NCBI RefSeq assembly: GCF_000739655.1
Contig: NZ_BATR01000162.1
Span: 1-64,000, forward strand
Direction of reading: 5' to 3'
DNA: 64,000 bases
Origin: Verrucomicrobium sp. BvORR106
Lineage (GTDB): Bacteria > Verrucomicrobiota > Verrucomicrobiia > Verrucomicrobiales > Verrucomicrobiaceae
How positions within the stretch are numbered: position 1 is the first letter of the stretch; each line of letters begins with the position of its first letter. The notes beneath the pieces are model-generated. The model was not told where the DNA came from. It made no database searches and saw only the letters and a list, made by a program, of their open reading frames with translations. Positions 57,201-64,000 of the stretch are shown piece by piece. Position numbers and translations under genes: made by a program.

Positions 57201-60200
57201 TCACGAGAATCGTGACTTCGGCGGCGGGGTACGGCGCAGCTACGCCCGTCTCAATCTCACCGTCGCCTCCGGCGCCGTGAACTTCAACAAGGACCTGATC
57301 ATGGGCGCTGGCGTGCCCTTCGCCGAGTTTGTTCAGAGCGGCCAGGACGTGGAGTTCACCATGGCCAAGCTCATCTTTGAAGACGCTGGCAGCACCGGCT
57401 CCCTTATTTCCTTTGGCAACGGCAACAACGCCGACCTCGCCTTTACTGGCACCACCACGCTGGGCGGCACTCTCGTCAACATCAACGTCGGCGGCTCCAG
57501 CAACACGGTGCGTCTCGCAGGCGTCGTCTCCGGTGGCGCAAAACTGGTCAAGACCGGTGGCCAGGAGCTCCGTTTTGACTCAGAGGTCAACACCTTCACC
57601 GGAGGCATCGTGATCAACGAAGGTCTCGTGGACATGGTCAGCGCAGTCAATGGCGCCCACCTCGGCACCGGCCCGGTGGAAATCAATCGCGGCACCCTCC
57701 GCTCGCGCGGGGACACCGGTCTGGTCAACTACATGAGCAATCCCAATGGCATGCTCACCGTCCGCGGCAACGGCACCATCCTTGATGTTCGCCGCGTGTC
57801 TGGCACCACCACCATCGCCCATCTCTGGGGCAGCGCCTCCTCTGTCCTGCGCACTGAGAACAGTCCGTTCATCATCGTTCAACAGTCCGGCAACGTCCAG
57901 CTCCGCTGGGTGGGTGACGTGGTCATCAATGACAACCCCATCATCCGTACGGACACGGAACTTGACGCCAGCTCCGTGCGCGGTGCCCTGGTGTTCGGCA
58001 ACCAGCTGGCCAACACTGAAGTGAGCGGGTCCGGTTTCATCTACAAGTACGGGGCCGGTACTTTGACCTACAACTACAATGCGCCCAGCACCTACAGTGG
58101 TGGCATCCAGGTTTCCCAGGGGATCCTCCGGGCCAACACCGTGAACGACTCCTTCACGACCGGCTCGACCGGGACCGGTGGCATCTACATCGCACCCGGT
58201 GCCTCCATTCATGTACAGAGCCTTGCCAACCTCAACAACAGCTCCGCCACCATCCGCCAGTTTCACAGCAACAGCACGGCCACCGCCGTGCTCAGCCTGA
58301 CTGGCGCAGCCTTGAACACTGCCAATCCCACCAGCTTCCTCAGCGCAGCAGCGGTCACCAGCGGCAATGCCAATGGCAGTGTGGTCAACACCCTGGGTGG
58401 GGGCTCCAATGGTGGCGTCATCAACCTTCAAGGGGTCACCTACACCGGCAGCCTCGACATGGGCTCGCTCTTTGGCGGCTACTGGTTCCTTGGCGGCGGT
58501 GTCTTCAACAATGCCACCTATTCCAACGCCACCCTCGGGGTGGGTGCTGGCAACGTGTATCGCCTGGGTGGTGGTGATGGCCAGATCATCTTCAACCAGG
58601 CCAACGTCTTCACGGGGTCGGCCAACCTGCTCATTGGCAAGGCCCTTGCCTTCCAGGGCGGCGGCACAGTGCAGATCACGAACAGCAACAACTTCACCGG
58701 CACCCTGGTGGAGGTCACTCAAAGCCGGAACCGGTTCGGGGAAAGCAACGGCATCCAGCTCACCAGCAACACGCTTCAGACCAACCAAGGTGGATTCGGT
58801 TCGGCGTCCACCCCCTTTGGCACCGCCACCGTCCAGCTCGTCGGCACCCTGCAGTACTTCAGCAGCAACGGATCCAACGTTAACAACTTGGGCACAGGGA
58901 ATCGCAACGCCGTGGTGTTCCACATCGGTTCCCGGCTTCTTTTTGACAACGACAACGGCGTCACCTCCACCGCCGTGAACAGCAACCAGGGCCGCTGGGC
59001 GGACAATGTCGGCATCGCCCTCAACGGCTCTGTCATCCAGCTGGCCGGTGAGGGGGTCACTGCCAACACCACGGGTCAGAGCGAGACGGTGGGAGCAGTC
59101 ACCTTCGATCGCGGTTCCGCCGCCCGGGTCGTACGCCAGGCCGACGATGGTGCTGAGTTCGTCTTTGCCTCTCTGCTGCGCACCGGTAGCGGAACGCTCA
59201 CTCTAACCCACACGGCCAACATCCTGGGCACCAACGCCACTAACGCCAACAACAATGCCGCCAACGTGGAGCGCATCATGGTAAGCGCTGGCGTTGGCAC
59301 GGTGGGAACTGGCATCGCACTGGAGTCTGGCAGCACCGCCGGCACCGATCTCCGCTCCCTCGTAGGCAATGATGCGGACATGCTCAACCCCTACATTGTA
59401 AGCCGCTCCGAACGCCAGTTCACCCGCTACAACGCCACCAACGGCATCCAGACCTACTTCACCAACGGCACCACCACTGCCAACCACTACCTGCGCGTTC
59501 AAACATCGAACCAGACGATCGGTGCCGGGCGCTCCATCGCCAACGCTGGCATCACGTCCGTCACTGCCGGGACTGCCGCCTTCGGCGGTTCCGTCACCAT
59601 GGCCAACAACGGCACCGAGATCCTCGATGTCAGCGCCGTCACCGCCACCCTCGGCTCTGACACCGACGTGCTGGCCGTCCGCCTTGGCGGCTCGGGCGGC
59701 TCCATTGTCGCGGATGCGGCCAACCTCTTCACCACCCTGACCATCCGCAGCGGCGGCCTCATCGCCGGCACCACCGACAACGCCAACGTCATCCGCACCA
59801 ATCTGATCTTCGGCAAGGCGGGCAGCCTGCGCGAGGCGTTCATCTACATTGATCAAAACACCCTCACCATCGACGGTCAGATCCAGGCCAGTGGCATCAC
59901 CAAGTTTGGTTCCGCGGGCAATGACGCCGGCGTACTCACCATTGCCCAGGACCAGGCCAGTTTCGCCGGCACCTGGACGGTGAACGGCGGCACGCTGCAA
60001 GTCATGACCAGCTACGGCCTCGGCACCAACGGCACGAACGAGATCGTGCTCAACGGCTTCGTGAACCCAGACGGCGGCAGCGACCAGAACTTCAAAACGG
60101 AACTGCGGTTCAACCTCAACTCCACGGGCAACGCCGTCTTTGGTGATGCTTCCTTGAACCGGTTCTACCACGGCACCATCACTGCCTGGAACCAGAACAC

Positions 60201-62652
60201 CATTCGCGCCGTCACGGCCAATGACCGCCAGTACCAGATCGGCAACATCGACGCCAAGACCACCTACACCGCCGGCATGACCATGCCCGGGGTGCTGCAA
60301 TTCCGCGTGGACGGCAGCCGCACCCGCCTGCTCACCGGAGAGGTCCGCCTGTTTGACGACTATGCCCTCTATGTTGATGCCTCCAGCTTTGGGCCGGGTT
60401 CCACCGTGGGCGTCATTCCCGCCCTCATCAACAACCAGGGTGACTACGATGTGACCAAGCTCGGCGACGGGGTCCTCTACTTGGGCGACATGTCCGGAGC
60501 CAACGGCCTCTCGGGCAGTCACTTCTTCACCGTCAACGAAGGGGCCGTGCGGGTCTCCAGCAATGGCTCCTTCGGCACTGCCGCCATGACCGCCATCATC
60601 GACAACGGCGGTGCCATTGACGTCGCCGTCGCCAACTACGCCTCCACGGCCACCCTGGTCCAGCAAAACGGATCCATCGAGCGCTGGTCAGTGGACGGGG
60701 CTCGGGCAACGGGCTTCAACCTGGCCAGCGGCGTGCACCTGCAGATCAATGCGGACCAGACCGGCACGCAGACACTGGGGCTCAACGGGGGCTCCGTCAT
60801 GGGCTACCTCGCCATTGACCTGGATGAGATTGCCGTCATCCGCACCCTCGGCAGCAATGTCGACATCAACCTGCTGGCAGACAGCTTCCTCGGTCAACCT
60901 TACGTGGGCGGTGGCGCTCACCGTTTCTACGACATCGGCAAGGTCAACGCCTACAACAACCCCTTCGATCCCCGCCTCCAAGGTACGATGCTCCAGATCA
61001 AAGGCGACATCAGTGGCAACTTCAACCTCACGAAGATCGGTCAGGACGTCGTCCTCCTGGCTGGCACCAATACTTACAAAGACACCATCGTACGTGAAGG
61101 CGTGCTGATGGCCGGGGCGGACAACACCCTCCCCGGCACCGGAAGGGTCACCACCACGGCCAACGGCGTGCTGGACCTCAATGGTTTCCACCAGATCGTC
61201 GGCAGCATTTCCGGCAGCTCCGGCATCATCACCAGTGGTGCCACCACCCGCACCACCCTGAGCACGGGTGCAGACGGCTCCAGCACGACTTACACGGGTG
61301 TCCTGGCCCAGTCCATCCAGCTAAACAAGGTGGGCGCCGGAGAACTAACGCTCGGCTCCGCTCCACTCAGCGCCGTTGTCACCGCAGACAGCACGGTCGT
61401 GACCGGGATCGCCAACACTGCCAATCTGGTCGTCGGCATGTCCGTCAGCGGCCCAGGCATCCCGGCCGGAGCCACCATCTCCCGTATTCTCAGCAGCAGC
61501 TCTGTCGAACTCTCCACCAAGGCCACCGCCTCCGGCACCAGCCTTGCCGTGGGCAACACCCACAACGGTGGCAACATCTTGACCGGTGGCAAACTGAAGG
61601 TCTTCGCCGATGCGGCCCTGGGCACCGCCCCCAGCACGGCCGCCATCGGGTCTGACAACCTCACCTTCAACGGCGGCACGTTGCATGTGGCGGAAACCTT
61701 CGAGGTCAACTCCAACCGGGGCGTCCGCCTCAACGCAGGTGGTGGCACCGTGGAAGTGGATGACACAAAGACCTTCACCATCTCCAGCATGGTCGCTGGA
61801 GTGGGCCAGTTTGCCAAAACAGGAACCGGTCTGCTTCAGTTCAACACCGCCAGCACCCACACCGGGAAGACCTCCGTGGATGCCGGGACCTTCAAGATGG
61901 GCTCCAGCGCCTCCCTTGCGGACTCCAGCTGGATCGAGGTAAAAACCGGCGCGGTGCTGGATACGGTGGCCGTGGCCGGCGGTGCCCAGGTGGATGGAGT
62001 CGTCAGTGGCACGGGCACCGTGAACGGCTCCCTGGTAATTTCCAGCAACCGCGGCAGCGCCAACTCCTCCGGTGTCCTCAAGCCGGGCGGGGCTGGCACC
62101 GATCTGGTGGCCAATGCAGGCGAGCTCAACGGCACGCTCACGATCAACGGGAACCTGACCCTTGACGGCGCAGCCACCGCTACCACCCGGGCAGTCTTCA
62201 GCGTCACCACGGCCACGGTCAACGACTCTGCTGGCATCCTCGCGGCCACGACCAGCAACACGCTCACGAACTACCTGGTGAGCAATGAAGTGACATGGAA
62301 TAGTGCCACTCCGGGAAACCACGATGTCCTCGTGGTCAACGGCACCGTGGACTTCCACTACAATGGTCAGATTGAAGTCATCAATTGGAACCCGGTACTG
62401 GGCGATGTCGTCGATCTCATGGACTGGAGCACCGTTCTCATGAATGACTTCCGCCACGGTGGTGACCTTCTCACCAACGCCCGGGTGGGAGGTGCTGTCG
62501 GAGACCTTATCCTGCCCACCCTTGCGTCCGGTCTCACCTACGACATGACGCTTTTCTACACCAGCGGCATCGTGGTAGTCGCCCCTGAGCCAGGCCGGTT
62601 CATCCTGCTGGCCTTTGGCCTCAGTCTCCTGATGTTCCGCCGCAAACGTTAA
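48295..62652 (+). CDS. Giant secreted PEP-CTERM protein with autotransporter-associated beta-strand repeats
   Basis: 4785 aa from the ATG at 48295; the frame is open 72 codons further up, but a signal peptide begins at MNSSRRPAFRILQAP and cleaves near residue 35. About twenty units match the autotransporter-associated beta-strand repeat (PF12951/TIGR02601), pattern KxGxGTLxLxGxNTYxGGTxxxxGTL; examples are KEGKGTLLLGGANTYNGGTT near 189 and KTGEGTLILSSTGNTYTGAT. The sequence is rich in Gly, Thr, Asn and Ser, and I saw no cysteine. A long parallel beta-helix stalk is expected. The C-terminus (PEPGRFILLAFGLSLLMFRR) is a PEP-CTERM signal for exosortase, not an autotransporter barrel. It is probably surface-displayed or matrix-bound, possibly adhesive. 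Confidence 0.93.
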   Translation: MNSSRRPAFRILQAPLIAAIAAAWGGLFAPGITAADGTWVATSGGTYYWLDTNAGNANTPFVPPWGVIGAGTSEDPFILGPIPNQVGDVANLNNNIAGSQTIILSVPITLGTLNIGDADSSHAYTIAPGTAGKFLLDVTSGNAAINKTGTATDVISAAVELQDPTIVNVATGGQLNLTGTVSGATTLSKEGKGTLLLGGANTYNGGTTLVDGTVTVASSTVGGLAGSSISSGPLGTGTVTIASGGTATLRSDSGSLRTLANALIANADFNLGALGSGSLMLGGTVNLGAGSPRTITVTGNQFITGAVSGGSLSVAGTGTLHLRGANTQSTLTLGTGSTVVVGTTTALGAGQVTVNGATIASDTARTLTNAWLLNGDLTLGGNPLNAGSYDGLLTLSGTINLNGTRTITTNTSGVPTTITTVADTLSGVISGGALIKAGNGRLVLSATNTTITGITINQGVLAFGAPANLGNNPGTVAAGAGFITLNGGTLAYTGTNQQNAQTNMGVAITAASTIQVNDAGGTFVLFNNTAATITGTGNLNKTGLGALHIVGSANSSWSGTLNIVGGSVIAGSSGAASTGSLLAAVTAINVQSGGTFRILNGTAAGGISTDRVNNAAGITLNGGTLFFDTTPTAGFDYEETLGAITLNRGNNTITSDGASATVGDTSILTITNLVRTAGTNRGVVNFNSADAGLLGTSDRNRIILTNLNGSAPAAGFIGGWATVGTAASGTAAEWAKYDATNGVTAFAATDYNAGGAFLESSMTVATYHAKIAAATAATTTFGGARTAGSLNISSTAAAGNQTIAQAGFSYTIDSGGILVSGTATTTAHSISGGSLLVGSGNELLIHLIGSNALGIGSSINGSIAVIKSGAGVLTLTGSNGFTGGLFLHQGTIRLVNSVSGSSSALPTANAITVVNGILAGNSSNPLVLGNSITIHDSLTLGDATGTGRNILTGAVNLAAPTEGIASIIAHTNTTTTITGNISGGSLRIAQVGATGSVELAGNNTFASTDRIQVDSGLLGVGSSTALGSAKIVLNGGGIFNALGYRGKVLNDVLITASSTIGSAAYLEKTDLAGTVDLSGTSRQLTVNGIHQEISGRITNGGFVKEGNGVLIISGSLNDYLGGTTLNDGVTWLRGNATLGANVAGNNIDLSVTANRDAVLRLDGPQNIGSNQILSLASQTATGMPTLVLGTGFSGTTAAVPLIDFNTTGTGILNVRLSNNTNDKAMLVLDGWALKHDLIAETNAAAPNAQIWIGTTGANGSIATAISAGQGSLYRFGGGSESSVASNNAAGVLTLEANVLGTATGMIIGAPNATGLSNISATSHAVFLKGDQSNFAGSVTFGNGGTAVVASGLAMGTGSVVNLDMGAVANGLVAFRNSGYSGYTNVNNSYSGKNLNVISDSRIRVDADGGGRSYAVQFGTLGIGVVGGATRTFEVQDASANGEIQFNTVTANYSGSGTATLAINIGGGFTRFENGIAQSGAGTINLTKSNSTGTLIIDGTSALTGITTIQRGTVILTGTQGLSSGGLVLGNGSATATEVAALHLRNDALNSSYNFGAISFTSGTAGQQTLLTGAITNTGLTGGTQTLDGAVTVSGPRTLGVQALQGRTLKSTGAYSITGAAAETFTINVDQGKFEISGSIDSTTVTTAITKGGRGILTLSGSNSFSSATTSVSISSGTLVLAHDLALGAAAKTVSSTGGSSHNVYASGTRTIANNIVSNSTVTRIFGGMDSGSKTFSGTFSNSGAGGSIGFHAATGGDTTFSGIISSSSTTAVSYFKYGQGRVILSGANTFGNASSGTDLTVARGTLEGIAQAAASPFGAATNDLIIAGGTLQLTGIGVTTNTSLATLTVGGTNLGGYLHLRDLASGDSINTQLTITAGSGQLTRTGRGALVIIPQFGNLGTEERLTFSTAPATINGILSPWLLTQTSAAVTDGNFVNMSGTNVIAKTYTPGTTQGDLNLIATTAVSVFDNDVATTLTANKSVFALRTNNSINLGNFDLSLGDVGNTNPATNNPVAGLILNNGAGISNGRILTNASETVLYVGGGSTSTISASIRGSSLTSSISTLSTNVLSKTGEGTLILSSTGNTYTGATNVIGGTLRAGATNALGRRTTNGLTIASGLTIAAGATFDMGTLGFDQRIGSLAGQGTLQLGNRQLIVGDDSTSTVFAGQITGTGTIIKTGTGALDFQNVDAANPNSFGNLYVDQGIARFVISEGAPLPYVVNDQFLATTTSSIPSGTLVTLRGGELRFFIAEDFGTGIFNSLNTGVNVNVLYGGTINSASGYAVGAFTENKFININNLTVNETTVTFSNANTVGVNVAGTTTMTNNARLAISNDTTFSGQITGSGNKGYTLNKTEAGNLAIANSTNDYAGGTVVTGGRLLFGSRNLAYDYVHNVNTFTYNSTAKAGTGDIWINPNSQIRLSETNLHANQLLYIRSAGAPGVANANQSRLEMINDASLANYHLRSTTSGALTLMTGSQSSQNGVHPGRYTQVIDLAMVGNGMWGLAAEDFDVTYDAATLGAGAGNTYRFFGGAQQLNFSRANVLTGTARVEVGMSMGTLGAAPGSSAAIVMINADQNYTGETVVHSNRTTGGIANVLRVLADLSPSTSIENYARVELNGSGRLTDDSGQQVIDYIARGGSSLRLDYDAGFAPFVSSQSNYLSDTSVGTGINAGPLTNKWQDDLAMTLVGSQLNIVNANSRDTTEIIGGLNVFGGGEIYLESRTAGATNLLINGAISMNAGSVLTFRALTNTVLNPAGASNRKVLMGNPADIPAFITVNAVTQAMISPRFVTATSSADIPYTFTTYDSVLGFSAATFNVTSAGTDLSTGANDGTAIVDVTAVATPSAPADILALRARQNINAGSAITIRSGGLILFPGTADTGITIGTNLNFANGSAVDAYIWTSRNTSLQTHTISGNITAAGLIVSGVSQLNLSGNNTFSGNATLNGGILQFNSVASANGLGSITLHSDYHENRDFGGGVRRSYARLNLTVASGAVNFNKDLIMGAGVPFAEFVQSGQDVEFTMAKLIFEDAGSTGSLISFGNGNNADLAFTGTTTLGGTLVNINVGGSSNTVRLAGVVSGGAKLVKTGGQELRFDSEVNTFTGGIVINEGLVDMVSAVNGAHLGTGPVEINRGTLRSRGDTGLVNYMSNPNGMLTVRGNGTILDVRRVSGTTTIAHLWGSASSVLRTENSPFIIVQQSGNVQLRWVGDVVINDNPIIRTDTELDASSVRGALVFGNQLANTEVSGSGFIYKYGAGTLTYNYNAPSTYSGGIQVSQGILRANTVNDSFTTGSTGTGGIYIAPGASIHVQSLANLNNSSATIRQFHSNSTATAVLSLTGAALNTANPTSFLSAAAVTSGNANGSVVNTLGGGSNGGVINLQGVTYTGSLDMGSLFGGYWFLGGGVFNNATYSNATLGVGAGNVYRLGGGDGQIIFNQANVFTGSANLLIGKALAFQGGGTVQITNSNNFTGTLVEVTQSRNRFGESNGIQLTSNTLQTNQGGFGSASTPFGTATVQLVGTLQYFSSNGSNVNNLGTGNRNAVVFHIGSRLLFDNDNGVTSTAVNSNQGRWADNVGIALNGSVIQLAGEGVTANTTGQSETVGAVTFDRGSAARVVRQADDGAEFVFASLLRTGSGTLTLTHTANILGTNATNANNNAANVERIMVSAGVGTVGTGIALESGSTAGTDLRSLVGNDADMLNPYIVSRSERQFTRYNATNGIQTYFTNGTTTANHYLRVQTSNQTIGAGRSIANAGITSVTAGTAAFGGSVTMANNGTEILDVSAVTATLGSDTDVLAVRLGGSGGSIVADAANLFTTLTIRSGGLIAGTTDNANVIRTNLIFGKAGSLREAFIYIDQNTLTIDGQIQASGITKFGSAGNDAGVLTIAQDQASFAGTWTVNGGTLQVMTSYGLGTNGTNEIVLNGFVNPDGGSDQNFKTELRFNLNSTGNAVFGDASLNRFYHGTITAWNQNTIRAVTANDRQYQIGNIDAKTTYTAGMTMPGVLQFRVDGSRTRLLTGEVRLFDDYALYVDASSFGPGSTVGVIPALINNQGDYDVTKLGDGVLYLGDMSGANGLSGSHFFTVNEGAVRVSSNGSFGTAAMTAIIDNGGAIDVAVANYASTATLVQQNGSIERWSVDGARATGFNLASGVHLQINADQTGTQTLGLNGGSVMGYLAIDLDEIAVIRTLGSNVDINLLADSFLGQPYVGGGAHRFYDIGKVNAYNNPFDPRLQGTMLQIKGDISGNFNLTKIGQDVVLLAGTNTYKDTIVREGVLMAGADNTLPGTGRVTTTANGVLDLNGFHQIVGSISGSSGIITSGATTRTTLSTGADGSSTTYTGVLAQSIQLNKVGAGELTLGSAPLSAVVTADSTVVTGIANTANLVVGMSVSGPGIPAGATISRILSSSSVELSTKATASGTSLAVGNTHNGGNILTGGKLKVFADAALGTAPSTAAIGSDNLTFNGGTLHVAETFEVNSNRGVRLNAGGGTVEVDDTKTFTISSMVAGVGQFAKTGTGLLQFNTASTHTGKTSVDAGTFKMGSSASLADSSWIEVKTGAVLDTVAVAGGAQVDGVVSGTGTVNGSLVISSNRGSANSSGVLKPGGAGTDLVANAGELNGTLTINGNLTLDGAATATTRAVFSVTTATVNDSAGILAATTSNTLTNYLVSNEVTWNSATPGNHDVLVVNGTVDFHYNGQIEVINWNPVLGDVVDLMDWSTVLMNDFRHGGDLLTNARVGGAVGDLILPTLASGLTYDMTLFYTSGIVVVAPEPGRFILLAFGLSLLMFRRKR

Positions 62653-62797
62653 TTGCGACAGGCCGGAACCAGGCATCTCCGTTCACGAGGATCTCGAGCA
62701 ACGCCCCCACCCCGGTGGGGCGGGTGTTGAGGCCATGCTGCGCCCCATCGTCCTCGCATGGGCAGCGATAACATGCATTCTGAAAAAATGACATTTA

Positions 62798-62826
62798 TTG
62801 ACACCTTTATGAGTACACCTTATTCG
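62798..62826 (+). promoter_or_regulatory. Candidate promoter for the gene at 62875
   Basis: TTGACA (62798-62803), a 17-base spacer, then TATTCG (62821-62826), in the AT-rich part of the 222-base gap after the giant gene. The -35 is perfect and the -10 is weak. Confidence 0.4.
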
Positions 62827-62874
62827 TCGCGATCACCTGCCCGGTGATAACATCGCACTAAAACCCTTCCTTCC

Positions 62875-63555
62875 ATGTATCTCCCCACGCCTGTCCGGCT
62901 ATTGCTGGCAGGTGCCGTGCTGTATGCCGGCACCTACATCGCCCTTCGTGTCACCAGCCATGTCGTGATCTACGACGGCCGCGTCCTCCTCGGCTCCTGG
63001 ACGGCTGGCCCGTCATTGCTGGATCCCAGCGTCTCAGACCAGTACTTTCATGTTTCCAACTTTAGCGGTGGCCTCTTTGCGCCCCTGGCTGCGGTTGACG
63101 GAGCCATCAACAGCTCGCCCCCCTTCAATGACAAGGCCGGCATCACCCCGTTGCGCGGTAAGCTTTCCAAAAAAGAAGCTGAGCGTCAACTTCCTGACAA
63201 ACCGGACGGTTGGTCTGTGGTAGGTGGATGGTATGAGCACCAGGAGAAAGACCGCCATGAGAGTTACCACGTGATTCTGAAGACATCCACGGATCCCGTA
63301 GCTTCTGACAGTCAACTGAACGACCTCGCCTACAAGCTTTCCAAAGGCACCCCTCCCGGAGGTGCTCCTGAGGTGCAGAAAATCCCCCATCCACAGACCA
63401 TCGACATCCACACTTTCAGCACGGAATCCAACGTGTTCCGCGGTGCCGGACACGAGGGTCAATGGGCGGAGATCGTGGTCGATGACGGCCAACTTCTGGC
63501 GCTCGTCAGCTGGGGTCGCAGCGTTCCTGCCGAGGGGGAAGCCGCAGCGCAATAG
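62875..63555 (+). CDS. Membrane-anchored or secreted protein of unknown function
   Basis: 226 aa. An N-terminal hydrophobic segment (LLLAGAVLYAGTYIALRV, about 8-26) could be a signal anchor. The remainder is soluble and mixed, with phrases GWSVVGGWYEHQEKDRHESY and GQWAEIVVDDGQLLALVSWG. No family is recognised. It has its own candidate promoter and a strong terminator, so it is likely monocistronic and independent of the giant gene. Confidence 0.75.
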   Translation: MYLPTPVRLLLAGAVLYAGTYIALRVTSHVVIYDGRVLLGSWTAGPSLLDPSVSDQYFHVSNFSGGLFAPLAAVDGAINSSPPFNDKAGITPLRGKLSKKEAERQLPDKPDGWSVVGGWYEHQEKDRHESYHVILKTSTDPVASDSQLNDLAYKLSKGTPPGGAPEVQKIPHPQTIDIHTFSTESNVFRGAGHEGQWAEIVVDDGQLLALVSWGRSVPAEGEAAAQ

Positions 63556-63596
63556 TATCGGCATCACGCCTACTTACTGCCTTTTCCATCCATCTT

Positions 63597-63643
63597 GGGG
63601 ATGTCGCGTCCAGCACAAAGCTGGCACCCGACATCCCCTTTTT
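63597..63643 (+). terminator. Rho-independent terminator
   Basis: The stem GGGGATGTCG/CGACATCCCC has an inner CCAGC/GCTGG hairpin and is followed by TTTTTC. It lies about 40 bases after the stop of the preceding gene. Confidence 0.9.
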
Positions 63644-63743
63644 CTTGTTGCTCATGATTTGAGGCCAGGTTTTGACACGCTTTTTACAAACGCTTTGCAC
63701 AGCGTTGACTCAGGGAGCCGGACCTTATGCCACACTTGGCCTC

Positions 63744-64000
63744 ATGAGATACAAATTCCTGCACCCGTCTTCCTTCACCTGCAGCCGCAGCCTGGCCTTC
63801 TTGGCCGCACTGCTCGCCCTCCCCGCGTTGTCATACGCTCAAGACGCCGTCGATCCCTATAAGAAATCTCCAGCCCAGGCGACGAAACCTGAAACACCGC
63901 CTGCTCAAGCCGTCTCCACAAACCAGCTCTTCACCACCGTTGAGTGGATCGAGATGGAGACCAAGGACGCCCTTGCCCTCATCCGCCGGGGACTGTCCCC
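63744..64000 (+). CDS. Exported protein, N-terminal part only (runs off the window)
   Basis: An ATG at 63744 opens a frame that is still open at base 64000 (85 complete codons). It begins MRYKFLHPSSFTCSRSLAFL and has a clear Sec signal peptide ending near LSYAQ. A Lys/Pro/Ala-rich linker follows, then a more ordered segment TTVEWIEMETKDALALIRRG. Too little is present to name a family. Confidence 0.7.
   Translation, partial: MRYKFLHPSSFTCSRSLAFLAALLALPALSYAQDAVDPYKKSPAQATKPETPPAQAVSTNQLFTTVEWIEMETKDALALIRRGLS

Noticed and set aside
57580-58923. Long antisense frames across the giant gene (447 aa here; also 59203-60666 and 61345-62676)
   Set aside because: They mirror a GC-rich, Gly/Thr-rich repeat gene. 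The translations are low-complexity Gly/Val/Ala/His without known motifs, and the sense frame has a signal peptide, repeats and a sorting signal.
62300-62652. An autotransporter beta-barrel at the end of the giant protein
   Set aside because: The last residues are a PEP motif, one hydrophobic helix and Arg/Lys, which is a PEP-CTERM signal. No barrel strands ending in Phe/Trp are present.

Overview
The window looks like chromosomal DNA from a member of the Verrucomicrobiota, probably close to Verrucomicrobiaceae. This is inferred, not tested. The pointers are high GC content, a giant beta-strand-repeat protein ending in a PEP-CTERM sorting signal, a 'Verrucomicrobium/Rhodopirellula-type' short sigma factor paired with a one-TM regulator, a five-haem cytochrome next to a 'membrane-bound dehydrogenase' propeller protein, a Tat-exported Gfo/Idh/MocA oxidoreductase, and gene starts that mostly lack a Shine-Dalgarno tract. 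I saw no rRNA, tRNA, CRISPR array, prophage or transposase gene.

Layout. 1-9.1 kb: cell-envelope genes. These are a truncated lipoprotein gene at the left edge, a membrane acyltransferase, a secreted SGNH hydrolase, a small secreted protein and a 1359-aa lipoprotein paralogous to the edge gene. An internally deleted relic of the SGNH gene follows. 9.3-15.3 kb: a minus-strand redox/stress block with an aldo/keto reductase, an AraC-type regulator, a frameshifted zinc alcohol dehydrogenase with three 21-bp-phased boxes upstream, an FMN reductase, and an ECF42-type sigma factor with its DGPF/YCII partner. 15.8-22.2 kb: a plus-strand run in which sigma factor, one-TM regulator, multihaem cytochrome and propeller dehydrogenase overlap stop-to-start, followed by an oxidoreductase. 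22.3-26.2 kb: a minus-strand menaquinone operon (menB-menA-menC-menE). 27-36 kb: housekeeping and exported proteins, namely MnmA, a secreted ClpP-like protein, a Nudix hydrolase, L9, DnaB and a NagZ-type GH3 enzyme. 36.4-39.5 kb: two tandem TPR proteins. 39.7-44.7 kb: zinc-ribbon coiled coil, MFS transporter, SMP-30 lactonase and an aspartase fused to a cyclic-nucleotide-binding-like domain. 45.3-47.6 kb: an SPFH protein with a C-terminal HTH, and a zinc-ribbon membrane protein. 48.3-62.7 kb: one 14.4-kb gene for a 4785-aa secreted PEP-CTERM protein. The window ends with a small membrane-anchored protein and the start of another exported protein.

Non-coding DNA holds several dispersed repeat families: GTAG-headed REP/REPIN hairpins, a family that generates a recurring spurious peptide, a direct-repeat-rich family, and a hairpin-cluster family. 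The items most worth following are the AraC-type operator array, the REPINs (which imply a RAYT elsewhere), the aspartase fusion, the exported ClpP-like protein, the coupled sigma/cytochrome operon and the giant PEP-CTERM protein.
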